Shown here: one piece after another, positions 33,515 through 46,195 of the stretch | Position numbering within the stretch: position 1 is the stretch's first letter | Layout: each line of letters begins with the position of its first letter | Assembly: GCA_016490735.1 (NCBI GenBank) | Contig: JAEMWC010000365.1 | Location: forward strand, 27,501 to 91,500 | Direction of reading: 5' to 3' | Length of the DNA: 64,000 nt | Source: Pachyseris speciosa | Lineage: Eukaryota > Cnidaria > Anthozoa > Scleractinia > Pachyseridae | The notes under the pieces: model-generated | Seen by the model: only the letters and a program-made list of their open reading frames with translations | Told to the model about the DNA's origin: nothing | The model's database searches: none | Position numbers and translations under genes: made by a program

Positions 33515-36500
33515 TTTGCTGTATCAGCATGAGGAAGTATGAGATTGACGCCTTTACAATTTTGGACGGGTGGGGAGTAGGATTATGAAATCAACCGGTA
33601 GGTATGATTTTTAATGTGATCCCCGCGGGAAATGGAAATTGTAAAGATGAGAACTAAGGGATTGTAGGATTGTTTGGGGAAGGGTGGAGGAGGGGGGGGT
33701 GGGGGGCGGGGGGGGGTGGGTGGGGGATTGGCGATTGATTCTTGGCAATACACGTTCCCCCAAACGATCCCACAATCGCTTGCTTGATAAACTCGTTCAT
33801 AGTTTTTTTCCAGTTTGAGCTACTGATTCGGTTGAGTTTATCTTCGCGGATCGTTTGTTTAAAGTAGTTGCGACATCGACAACAAAAATCGGTGTAGGCG
33901 AAAGTTGGAGACAAAATATTTGCATAATAAACCCTTTCTTCATTTATCTACGTATTGTTACCTTTTTTTATGTAATCTACGCAAACTTTCTTCTTAGAAG
34001 AAATTTTGATGGAGTGTCTTATTTTAAACAATTACTCGGACCAATCACAACTGGCGGCCCGTAAGACAGCTGGAGACGAGAAACTGAAGCAGAGCTTAGG
34101 AGGTAAGGAACTAGCTGGAGTGAGGCAGGAAGGACAGCCCATATGGACGAGCGTCAGAGGAGGTTGGACAGGGTCCGAAAATCATCTTGGTAGAAGTGAT
34201 GATGATGATGATGATGAATTACATCACTGGATATATCCGTTGCTATTCTCAGAGGAAACGAACGCGCGCAAGAAATCAAGAGTTTATCAGCGTTTAATTC
34301 AAGATGAGCTACATTTTTAGTCCAACAAAATCCACTGGGTGCTAAGGGCTAAATGAAATGAATGAATCACAATGGCTGCAAAAAGCGCAATGAACCAATC
34401 AGAATTCGAAGCAATTACACATAGCCGGTGCCAAGCGCGGGAAAATGCTAGCGGGCAAGTCACGATCGGTTTAAACTTCCTTCTCACTGGTCAAAAAAGT
34501 GGCGCGAGTATTATCGACCAATTACAGAACAAAGAAACGCAACTAAACCCAACGATGATTGCTTTCGGCATTCTAGCAAAATGTTGTAATTATTTTCATC
34601 CCAAGGACTGGAATTCACCGTGCGTACCAACAACACGAGTAATTAACAACAAACGTTTTTGCAAATTATTCTTTAATATTTTACTTCCCCATGTGCCATA
34701 CAGACCAACTGATTCCACCAACCGTATTCTTTTCACAGTTTGATCGGCACACTTCGGTAACAAGACAGATTGAAATAACACTCCTTAGATGTTAGAAAAG
34801 TAAATGTAATTCTTGAAAAATAACATTTTTCCATACAACCTCGTTCCCAAGTTCTCGCCTCTCCCCCCTAAATTAATATATTTTACAATTAAAATGCCCC
34901 GATTAATTTTAATTCCCTTGGCGAAACGAGCAAATAAAGTATTTACAATTTCAATAATAAAATAAAGAATGATGAATTTGTCCTTCATTGTAACTTCTGA
35001 CGAATAGCATCTTTAATGTCTATCAAATTACTTTCCTATCGGAAAACAATTCATTACAAAAAATTGCTCAAAATGAGGAAAATTGTTTTTAAATACTGGT
35101 TGTCGTAATTGCCAAACATTTGCCCCTTGTGAGTATCCTTATAATGACAGGAAATATAGCGTATGGTGGTAAGAAATCTGGAATCTTTAAATTCAGTTCA
35201 ATTTTACTTTCTTCAATTGTAGGGCAAAACCTTTGAGTGCGTTTTATAGGCCTTACTCCGAAAAAAACAAAAGCAATAACACATTTAAATGTTTAGACAG
35301 AAATCTAGGACTACTATTGAACAAAATATACAGTGGGAAATCCACATACAAAAGCAAGCTTTTAAAGAGAGCTAGATTGGCTAAATAGGTTTCTATGACT
35401 TGTTACAAGTAAGAAATATAATTCGAAGTGCGCGTGGCCACTTGTTTCGTGCGACAAGAGTGCACATTATACCGATTAAAACTGAATTCTAGATAATTCT
35501 TTCCGCTGAGATGGATATACCACAGACTCTCAACGTCCTCTAAAATGTCATTCTTTGATTGTGATCGATTTTAATGAGGTGGCAATGGTTAGCTCGAAAG
35601 CTTTCCAGCTCCTCTAAACACTGCAACGTCCTTAATAAGTCTTTTTTGTATCAAGCGTATGCTCTCACGTATGTCTGTATTAAATAAGGTTAATGCAGTG
35701 TGAACAACGAAAACTGCACTGAAACTCGCCAAGCTACACAGTCTCAATATAAACGGTTGTCACTACAGATTCAAAGTTTTACAAGTCTGCCACTTAAGTC
35801 AGGTCTGTTTCATTTTTTTTTAAAGTTAAAACAGATTCTGTTTTCAGATATTCTTGGGAGGTACAAAAGACAAATATTAGCCTGAAGGGTCAGCAAGTTA
35901 TTTCATTTTCACTGTCATTTGAGTTTGGTGCATATTCAAGAGATAGTCAGATATCGTACACGCAGTTCGAAGCTATTCATGTGAGTATTATCACTTTAAT
36001 TAAACATTATTCTTGTCCCAGAATACAGCCGATGCAAGCAGTCTTGACGCCAATACGCTGCACATAAAATGTTTCCGTTTTTCTAAAGAAAAACTGGTCA
36101 GATTCAAGTTTAATAAATATATCTCATATTAGTATAAATCTACTGGCGTTCTATCACGAATGCCGTTCTCTTATTGGCTACGCTACTCGCTATCTATTCT
36201 ATCAGCCGATAGTGAGTAGCGGTTGTCAACAAAATGGCGGACGCTTCTTCGCCCTTTCGAAGTGTCTGCGAGGAGGATTAAGATAATTTACTTGTTTAGT
36301 TTTGAACCCCTAGTAGATTTATACTAAAACAATTAGATTATGAGCTCGAGATTTCAATACATGCTTGATAGCTGATTCAGCGATCACGCAACAGACATCT
36401 CGAGCTCGTAATCTATTTGTTAAATATACGGACGATGGCTAGTTAGTGATTGAAAACACTAGTACTACAACTCCCAACCTCGTTCTCAAGGGGGGGGGGG

Positions 36501-36759
36501 GGGGGGGGGGAAGAGGAAAGACCCTGGGAACGAGGTTGTACAACTATTTGCCCTTCATGCTTTGATGAAGAGGACAAACTTGCATACGAATGTGGACGAT
36601 TTGAGCTTTGTGTGGGCTAACTTCACACGTTTTTATCGTCTCAACGGGTTTTATTTATTTGACCTTTTTTAACTGAAAATAAAAATTCGTCGTAAACGTG
36701 TGCAGGCGAGAGGATTGACTTTATTTGGTTTTGACTACAAAATTTGAGTTTTTTCAAAC
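33515..36759. other. no gene recognised; repeats and G-runs
   Basis: Open frames here (34006-34320, 34372-34743) show no family resemblance and no splice support. Notable: a G-rich strand (33683-33727) with several G runs of 4 or more; a G20 homopolymer at 36490-36511 between CAACCTCGTTCTCAAGG and CCCTGGGAACGAGGTTG; and a repeat at 36220-36345 (TTGTCAACAAAATGGCGG, TAGATTTATACTAAAACAA) that recurs at 55495-55620. Confidence 0.5.
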
Positions 36760-37111
36760 ATAACCAGAAGTTGAATATGTTGAATGATCATCGCAGTTAT
36801 GAACACTACTTAAGCAGTAGTGAAAAGAAAGCCTGAAAAAAAAAATATAAATAAAAATAAAAAAAGATTCAGGCTTGTACGGGATTCAAACCTACGACCT
36901 CTGCGATACCGGTGCACCGGTATCGCTAAGCACCGGTATCGCTAAGCACCGGTATCGCAGAGGTCGTGGGTTCGAATCCCGTACAAGCCTGAATTTTTTT
37001 CAGGCTTTCTTTTCACTACCGCTTAAGTAGTGTTTATAACTGCGATGATCATTCAACATATTCAATCATTTATCCGCAGTTAAAATATATGATTTTCATA
37101 TAACCAGAAGT
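36760..37111. mobile_element. fold-back tRNA-derived SINE with 12-bp target duplication
   Basis: 36771-37065 is one imperfect palindrome. Its outer arms read TTGAATATGTTGAATGATCA and CATCGCAGTTAT, its inner arms GAAAAGAAAGCCTGAAA, and both arms carry a tRNA-like B box (GGTTCGAATCCC on plus, inverted on minus) around a CACCGGTATCGC repeat. The flanks 36760-36771 and 37100-37111 are identical (ATAACCAGAAGT). The tail (CAGTTAAAATATATGATTTTC) also occurs alone near 920 and 39590. Confidence 0.8.
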
Positions 37112-37321
37112 GTTAAGAAACTACTCAAGTCGCCACTATGAACTGGTGTTTTAAATCACTAACAGATAATAAGGAAGTTGGAGTAGAAAGAAACACTTTA
37201 AGATTAAGAGAAAAAAAATACGCGTTTTGAGCTAAACGGTCTAAATTTAGAAGGAACCTGTCTGAAAGTCTAATCCCCCCGTAATACACATTACGTCATC
37301 ATTCAAGATTCATTTTGCTCT

Positions 37322-40300
37322 CTAGCCGCTAACAAAGAACTGCGAGATAAAATTTAGAACTCCGATTACAACAATTAATGAGTGGAATACAGCACTTGGT
37401 AACGTTAGCTTTCCTTTTTGTTTTTGAATCATCATGTACACGACGCAGGGAAGAGAATAGTTGTATGCGAGTCCGCTCATTGATCCAACATACCTGACAA
37501 GGGAAACAATATCAGTTCGCTTTGTTAAAAAAATGAAATTAAAACTCAACAGCACCACAGGAAAGTATTGCCATCACACGTTAGGATTTTATTAACAGAC
37601 GCATAAGAAAAAAGCCACCTTGCACAGCGTCATAAACAGCACCACAGGAAAGTACTGCTCAGTAGCTTTCATTTGAATGGTCACACTTTAGGATTTCATC
37701 CACAGACTCAAAAGTTAGAATCACCTTGTACAGCATAATAAACAGCACCACAAGAAAGTACTGCTCAGTAGCTTTCATTTGAATGGTCACACTTTAGGAT
37801 TTCATCCACAGACTCAAAAGTTAGAACCACCTTGTACGGCATAATAAACAGCACCACATGAAAGTACTTCTCAGTTTTCTCTCATTTACTGTACATGTCA
37901 CTGACACGTTGTGACAGCCATCGCATCAATCAACGTTACCAACGTTTTCTGGACACAATTAAAACAATTCCCAAAAGCGACTGGAAGACAAAGAAAATAA
38001 AACAAAGAAAATCATGCCAAATAAAGAAAAGTCTCCCAAATCTCCAAAAATAACTCTCGGTAAGTGAAATGACCTACATGAACTACACGTATTTCTGGGC
38101 AAAGTTCGTTGATTATTCACTACACTTACCTGATAATGTTGCCAACATGTGGATAAAGCACAGCACACAAAACACAGGCTGCTATAAGTGTTAAATTCAG
38201 GATGAAAACATGAAGGAAGCTGTGAACAAAAAGAGACGCAAAAACAAATTAGCCACAGTCAACCAGCTTTTGAATAGGAGTGGTCAACTGTGCACAGCCA
38301 GCCACTCTGGTTAATTTTGCATTCCAAGCTAGCTTAATTTCAAAACGAAAATCCCGATTGCGTGTCACATACAGAAAAAGAATATTTTAACTTACTTCTT
38401 GTTGGAACATAATGTGAAGTGAAAACCCGGCGCAGTAAAACTCACCTTGGATAGATTTTGTTGAAGAAGTATAACATGAACTGCACGCGTATGATGTAGA
38501 TGATCAGAGGAAAAACAGTGGTGAGTTGAAACAAAAGGAAGAGTCTTGCGACAAAGGTCATCACATCTGGAGCAGGAAGGTTATCTAGAAGAACCTAAAC
38601 ACAACATTGTGTGTTAAAAACAATCACAATAAGGGACCTCGGACCGTCCAGTGGTGAGGGCACTCCAGTAGGCTTAAGTTTCACTCCCGGACGAGGTGTC
38701 ATACGCGGATTAGGTTTTGTTGTTTGTCCTGGTTCATTCTCCACACACACAAAAAAATATAAATAAATAAATAAACAAACAAACAAACAAATAAATAAAT
38801 AAATAAATAAATAAATAAATGCTTTGGAATACAAGAATGAGGCTTCCCAAGGGGTGGTCTGATGTCGCTTTGTCGCTCGTTTACGACTCTGTCTCTCACT
38901 TGTTCGTTAGGGACGGATGCCACTGTCGCAAAGAAAACAAAGAGGAATGGAAAGTGAATTGTCGCTGTTGCAAACTGTCGCGCGTTTTCTGCCAATTTCT
39001 GTCGGTTGTCGGTTTTTTGGGAGAAGATTATCGCGTGATTTCGGAGCCATGTCGCTTGTCGCTTGGAAGGCCTCAACAATGATTCGTTTACTTCAAAGAA
39101 ACGAAATTGGATTATTTAAACGTTCACAGAAACCATTCAAAATACCTGCTGAATACATGACTTTTCTCTTGGAAATGTGATGTAAAACAGGACGCCAACG
39201 AGAATATACGTTAAGGCCACCAAGATGTAAGCTATACTAAGATCACGAGCCTGGGAATAGGAAGGAAAAAAATTATTTTATTTAACTTGTCATTAAGTGA
39301 ACCGATCATGCCTTAGCTTTCGGCTAAATTCTGAGTCGCAAATTCCATGCGTCGATGTAAATGTTATGGGAGGTTTCTCAGTTTAATGGCAATAATTGGC
39401 CAGGACTAAGGGCTTGTAAATAAATCAAAAGTCAACGCAAAATTATAAAATTTCAAGTTTACTAGCATATGTGTCTTGAAAGTTGTGTCCCATGCAAGGA
39501 TAAAACAACAATTTGTCAGAATTTCAGAAACCCATTTAAACAGCTTCTTTCAAACAGAATGCTTCCAACGTTCCTTTGTCCGCGGCTCAAATATATGACT
39601 TTCATATATTCATTCTCATAAATTCATCACTACGGGCATATTACGAACCAACAAAATGACCAGCTCCCAGCTGGCTTGTTAGCTCAGTTGGTAAAGCACT
39701 GTAAAGTGCTTCATCATAATCTGGACAATTTAATTCACCCAACTAATTTTAACGATTTGCTTCCTGGCGTTATTCGTTCCAAGTGTCCAATGCAACGCAG
39801 AATTAACCTTAAATAAACCTGTGTTTGGTTAGTTAAGCCAATCATGCGTCTAAGGGCGCTTTATACTGGGAAGTATAGTCGCATTTAATAGACGGTAATC
39901 GTGTTCCTCTGGGGCCTATTCTGTTTTCTGAACAAACGGAAGAACATTTCGTTCATTCTGCAGCTGATACATGTAGCAGAATGAACGGAATTTTGGATAG
40001 GTTTTGGCGGGAAAATCAATCACGGCCCGCCAAGGTCGTGACGTGGCACCGGCATTTGATCGATCGGTCTGCATTATTTTCGCGCGCTAGTCTCAGGTCA
40101 CCTCCTGTAAGAGTATTCCGTTTTCAGAGCATGCGTTCTCTTGTAAAACCGCATTCTCTGAATCCTCCTATCCCAAACCAGAATAACAATTACCAGAAGA
40201 GTACCAAAAAGACCGCGCTCTTGGTTAAGCTTACATTATTTTTCGGCTTCTCCTGATTCCTCATTATTGACAGGATACAGTTATGAATGAAGTAGGCCAA

Positions 40301-43300
40301 AGTAAGGATTCCAGTTAGAGCGGGGAAACTGGCTTTGAACACTGGTGAAAACAAACAAATACAAGTGTGAGTATGATTATCACAGTTTAGAAAAAAACCC
40401 TTAAATCTCACTTATTTATCACGCTCAAAATTCACTACCTCACTCTATTAAATGCGCGTATATTAAGGTTATTAATTTTGTCTGAAAATGAAAATCCATG
40501 TTCAATTTTCATTTTGATGAACCTACCACAGGGGAATCTTTCCTGACGTCATTGTTTGCATGTTGCCTCATTAGCATATATCACACCACAGGCTACGCAC
40601 AAAAGGGCATTTCACTTTTGGTAACCAGTATACATTGTAAATATCAGCCCGATATGTTGAATATTGTCGGAGAAATTGGCTTTCAAAACCCGTGACATGT
40701 ACAAGGATTGTATATATGGCTGAGTGGCAAGAGTTCCCACCCAGCCATACAATTTAATCGGCCGTTTCTGTAACGCTCTAATTTTCGTGAAGAACTAAGT
40801 TTGCCGAGTGCTTTCAATTTCTGGTGTGGATTTATCTGTAGCTTGTTTTGCCATGTATCCTAATGCAGCAAAACATGTAATACTCCTATAAATAAAAAAT
40901 CGCACGACCTCGAACAATTCGTAAGTTTGTTGAACGGCCTATAAATAAAAAATGCAAGACCTTCTCGTACAACTAGCATCGGTACTACATCAGAACTCGT
41001 GATTTTCAAAGTTTACAAATTGGTTCACCCGTACTGCTTAATACTACAAATTACACTGACACCAGTGCGATTTCCTCTCAGTATTAAGCAAAGGTGATTG
41101 CTAGTGTTAAATGTTTAGTGCGGTTTTAATTACAATACAGCGAACTCCTCAGTACAATACATTAAAGTGTGTCACAACTGGCTTTAAAACAAAGCGCGCT
41201 AAAAGCAAATGAAAATCACCAAATTCAATTTCTTACTTGGTGTATCGCCACTAAAATCCATGTGAATTCCCCATACACTCGCTTTGGTTATAATGAAGGC
41301 TACAATATAGGCGACTGATAGAGTACCTGGTTACAAAATGAAACAAAAAGAGAATTGTAGGTTAACCATTGAGTACTCTCAACTAATGTACCAGGCTAAA
41401 GACCACCTCCCAAACATGTATTACTAATAAAATAGACTTGTCAGGTAGATCTGTAATGTTAAGTACAACTGTTGCATAACCTACATGTATGTTATTTTTT
41501 TCAGTTTATCAAGATAATATACAGGTTACCTAAAGACGTTCGGCGTGTAAAATTTTGCGATTTGCGACTTACAAAAAATTCACAAAATTTGAAATCTAGT
41601 AATTATTGTCTACAATTTAGCGTCAATTTGTTGTAAAAGTGGAGGTTCCCTCTAAAACCCGACATTTTTACAATATTTGAAAGTTCTGTATATTTTTGTG
41701 GTACACCTTCGCCGCTGATTAATAATGCCGACAGGTTTCCAACCAGATGGATGTGACATAGATTAAGGAACGCGCCTTCCCGGGTTTGATTACAATCCCT
41801 TCTCGGGACCAGGAGTGTTGCTGCATCTCACCGCAACGCATCTCTCTGACATTTTTCGGAGCAAAGGTGATGCTCATAGCACTAAAAACTCACCTTGTTT
41901 ACGTGAAGTCAACACGACGTGTTCTTTAATTACGTCACAGCACTATTGTGACCGAGAAAAATCGAGGGAAGACTAAGGCGACTGGTGAGCCAAACTGGTG
42001 GCAAATTTGAATGTTTTCAATTTTTATTTTTAAATAGTGCTTTGGGCAAATCGCTTTTATTTGTCCGCGAAACTTCTTTGAGAGATGTGTAGATTCAGGT
42101 GAGGAAGTGAAAAAAAATTGGTTATGGACACTTTAAATCATTTATCTGCCTCTGATTTATTTGTAATTAAGAAGTGTTTTGAATTGTACATGCAATACCT
42201 GGCAAACTTAAGGCCAACAATTATTTATGATATAAAAATGAGACTAAGAATAATAATGACAATAATAATGATGATGATGATGATGGTGGTCTTGTGAAGG
42301 TGATGGATGTGGTGATGGTGGTGGTGATGATGATGATAATGGTGATGGTGGTGGTGGTGATGATGGTGGTGGCGGTGATGGTGATGATGGTGGTGGCGGT
42401 GATGGTGGTGGTGGTGGCGGTGATGGTGGATGGTGGTGATGACAGTGATGGTGGTAATTATAATGCTGATGGTAATGCTAATGCAAAATGGAAAATGGTA
42501 CATGGCAATTAATTGTAGCAATGGTGGTGATAGTGATCGTGACTGTGACAGTAATAGCAGCAGCAATGATTGGTGGTGGTGGTGAATCGCTAATAATCCT
42601 TATAATGATAGATAAACAAAATTAAAAATAATTACTGTATATGATGTAGTTTACAACCAAAACTCACCAAGAGAGTTAAACTTTGTGAAGAAGGTTGGTG
42701 ACTTAACACTGCACAATGGAAAGAGGACAAGAGTTAAAAAGAAGGGCACGCTGTACTGCTGATGCCAGACTTTGAAAAAACTGGAGGTATCAGCTTTAAC
42801 AAAAGCGTTTGAGGAAGTGTTGGTTGCACCATGGCCACTAACAGGACAAAGCACTGAAAACAAAAAGATACATGTATTGAATACATACATACATATACTT
42901 TATTTACCCTTGGATTTAAGAGTATAGCTTATACAGCTAATATCTCCGAGCATTTACCAACCCAACCATCAGATGAGAGATAGACCACCACACCGGGATT
43001 GCTACGACTTACATTCTCTACTCTTTCCGAACAGTGTGTCGCTTCTTTAGCGTCCCACACAATCCATTATTTAACAAATAAAAAAGCCTTAACCGTGCTT
43101 TCTTCTGTTATAAGGCACGCAAGGAAGGGACGAGAGCACGAAAGAAGTAGGAAGAAGCAGGCCATCTTGGTTTCTCAAGTGAGCGAAACCTGGGGAGAGT
43201 GCAAAGTGCACCGACTCTCCCCAGATTTTGCTCGCAATCGATCACGACAAGACCAATCGAAACTAAAAGCTTTCTCGATCGTGGGGCGAACTCGGTCTAC

Positions 43301-46162
43301 TTTGGAGGCGAACTTGGTTAAGTGTGGGGCGAACTTGGTTAATGTGGGGTGAACTTCAACGGGGCTAACTCGCTACGGGGCGAATCCACCGAAAACAGGC
43401 TTGGTATTAATCCATAATTATCATTTGGTGTTACTCGCAAAAGCATCTTCCAAATCCATTGAGGCTAACCGCTCGTTTTCATACTCGTCGTACAAGACGT
43501 CTGAGTCAAAATATGAACCGAGGGAAAATTTCGGAAATTTCATTTGGGTCGATGGCGTGCGTAGCCGGCTGTGCATCTGTACTCTCATAAAGCACGCTGT
43601 TCTAACCAATCAGAGTGCGCGTTATATCAAATACAAATACAAATACATATACATACATACATACTTATCCTCTTCCCGTCGGGGCTTTTCAGGGATAGTT
43701 TACATCACTGGCCGGGGGACTTGACCAGACAGCTTGGGCAGTTTACAATTGAAGGGCTCAGTGGAAGAAGGGCGTAAGTGTAGCCTCCTACGCAGACGTT
43801 CTTTTGGCTCGTCATGAGGAAAGATTGCGTGACAAGCCAAAAGGACGTCTGCGTAGGAGGCTAGCGTAAGTGACGATTTTGGCCATTTTGCTGATGTCGT
43901 CCAAATGAGCTGAATTCGATACATTAGAAAAACATTGCCCTATATTTTTTTTCGCTTTTTTGCGCTCAGTTTTCGAGAAACCTCTGGCCAAAATACGCAT
44001 TCAACCTGTCACTAAGCACAGTTTTTCCTGCTTGGATTACTGAAACTGGACATTAAATGATTGACAGGGACTTATTGTTTGATACTGTGACGCAGACTAT
44101 AAGTTTGGCGGTTAAAACATCGATTCACTGATACAAAACTTACGCGGTTGAGGTCAGCTCGATCAGTACTGAGTTCTATTTAATCGCATTACGCCCGAGT
44201 GTTTGCCTGCTCGCCTGGAGGTAGAAAAGACATCATGAAGTCTTGATACCCGCAAGCCACTAGCTTCTCTGAAAGAATCCAAAGAAGTTTTCTCTGTGCT
44301 TTCCAAATCATGAAATCCCTCTGTTTTGGAGTACAGATTACGGGGCCAGGCGATAAAAAGTCTGACAGTAACTCTCGTCTAAGAAGCGGCACTCCGTTGC
44401 TAGTCTCGGCCCGTCTGTCAAAGGTTGCCGTGCTAAAAGTTCGGAAAACGAGAGGTGTTTTTGGACTTAAGGCTGAAAATCTCCGATGTTCGGAGATAGT
44501 TGTCCGCGTTTGGAGGCCACAGTTCTCCCACAATTAATTGCGGCCACAGAGGGCGTTGTCACAGTGAAAAGTTCCCGCGAGTGACGTGACGGGATTAAAT
44601 TCGTTCGGACTACGCATACGGTAGATTATTTTCTCTTCGGAAACATTACGGAGAAATCATTTCAGACAGGGAAACCAGCAAGATGAAAAGTCCGTCCGTT
44701 TTTGATGAGTATCCTGAATATCATGCAAGGAAAAGTTGACGCGTGTGGCAAATATTGAAAGCGAAAGTGCATTCGTCATCGTGTGGTGTTTTGTAAACCA
44801 GTTAAAACATGCTGGCGAAAATCAACACATAAATCAATTTGCCGCGATGACCTCGGTTATTTTGTTTCCGTGGAGGCTTGTAAACATCAGCAAAAAGCAT
44901 TTTCACGCGAGGTAAACGTCAGCAAGAAGTATTTTCACGCGAGATAAACAGCAAAATGTATTTTCAAGCGAGATATTTTAACACTTTGTTGTGTAACGCA
45001 TGACAGAACATTATGCACATGTCATCGGTTTCCCCGTGGGGTCGACCCCCGGGCCTACCAGGGAGATTTGTGGAGGAATACAAGGAGATTGATGGGATTC
45101 TTTGCCCGAGTTTAGGGAAAAATCTTGACATTGTTTTACGATCAAAGATTAGGGGGTGGGAGAATTCACAAGTTTGAAAAGGATGTCATGGGGATTTTCA
45201 GCTGAAAGACACCTCACCCAGGGGCCTATGTGTTGAGAGATTCCCCGAGCCCCCGGGGAAATACCTCAAGTTTACTTGACTGATTTTACAATCCCCCTGG
45301 TTGGCCCGGGGGTCGATCCCACGGGGAAGCCGATGACATGTACATTAACGACTCAATTTCACAATATGGAAATAACGCCGTTAAGTCTAACTTAATTATT
45401 AACGTTAGCGCTAACCCCTTGAATGCTGTTTTCAAGTCGGACAAAATCTTTGCGCGCTGACTTAAGGTTAATCAAGGCTTCTGTGTGCTGCTTTAAGTCA
45501 ACCAAGAATGTTGTGGACTGTTTGTGAGCCAAGCAAGCTTGTTGAGCGCTACGATTAAGCAAAACACGGGTAGTAACACCTGTAGTAAGTGCTGCATAAT
45601 CAAGAAAAAAAGTAGACCGGGCATATTTCCAAGTCAACTGGGCATCTTGTGTGCTGTTTATGAGTCAAAAAGCCATATGGCACATTATGTCTTATTGAGC
45701 AGAGACGTTCCGTATTGTCTCAAGTCAGTTACGAGCATTTGGCGCTTAGTTTTCAAATGAAGGGCTTATTTGGTGGAAGACTGTGCTAAGTATTTTGGCT
45801 TGCGTTTTCTCGAAAACTGAGCGCAAAAAGCGAAAAAAAATATAGGGCAATGTTTTTCTAATGTATCAAGGGCCACATGCAAAAATTCTGTTCATTTGGA
45901 CGACATCAGCAAAATGACCAAAATCGTCACTTACGCCCTACTTCCACTGAGCCCTTCAATTAATGAAGTAACTAATGAGTGCCCCCGTAATGTAGATATC
46001 TAGGACAGACACTAGGGGTGGTCACAGCCAGAGTTTTGTTACGTCCCTAGTGGTTCTTTTACGTCCCACAGAATCAGATTAAGTGAAAGTACTGTGAGAC
46101 GAGACCTACAGTTTATCGTTCTTATCCGAGAAGACTAGAAAGTCTAACCATTTGCAGATGTC

Positions 46163-46195
<33 letters not shown>

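Larger units (their letters stand above)
43747..45961. mobile_element. 2.2-kb inverted-repeat element with two nested MITEs
   Basis: The left arm (43747-43998) and right arm (45790-45961) are inverted copies: AATTGAAGGGCTCAGTGGAA, GGGCGTAAGTG, ACGATTTTGG-CATTTTGCTG, GACGTCGTCCAAATG-like, ACATTAGAAAAACATTGCCC, TTTTTCGC and TTTTCGAGAAA. The left arm is interrupted by an 83-bp MITE, and the interior holds the CCCGGG MITE. No transposase gene is visible. It lies in SLC38A9 intron 6. Confidence 0.75.

Noticed and set aside
34006..34743. Two plus-strand open frames (105 and 124 codons)
   Set aside because: No conserved motif, a GAT microsatellite inside the first, and no splice-site support.
36490..36511. 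G20 homopolymer as a functional G-quadruplex
   Set aside because: A run this long is prone to assembly error, and its flanks form a repeat hairpin; no regulatory context supports a function.
37620..37880. CRISPR-like regular repeats
   Set aside because: This is a head-to-tail tandem repeat without unique spacers, in an intron of a eukaryotic gene.
42225..42566. Histidine-rich open frame (minus) and Val/Met-rich frame (plus)
   Set aside because: Both are translations of the GAT/GGT microsatellite in an SLC38A9 intron.
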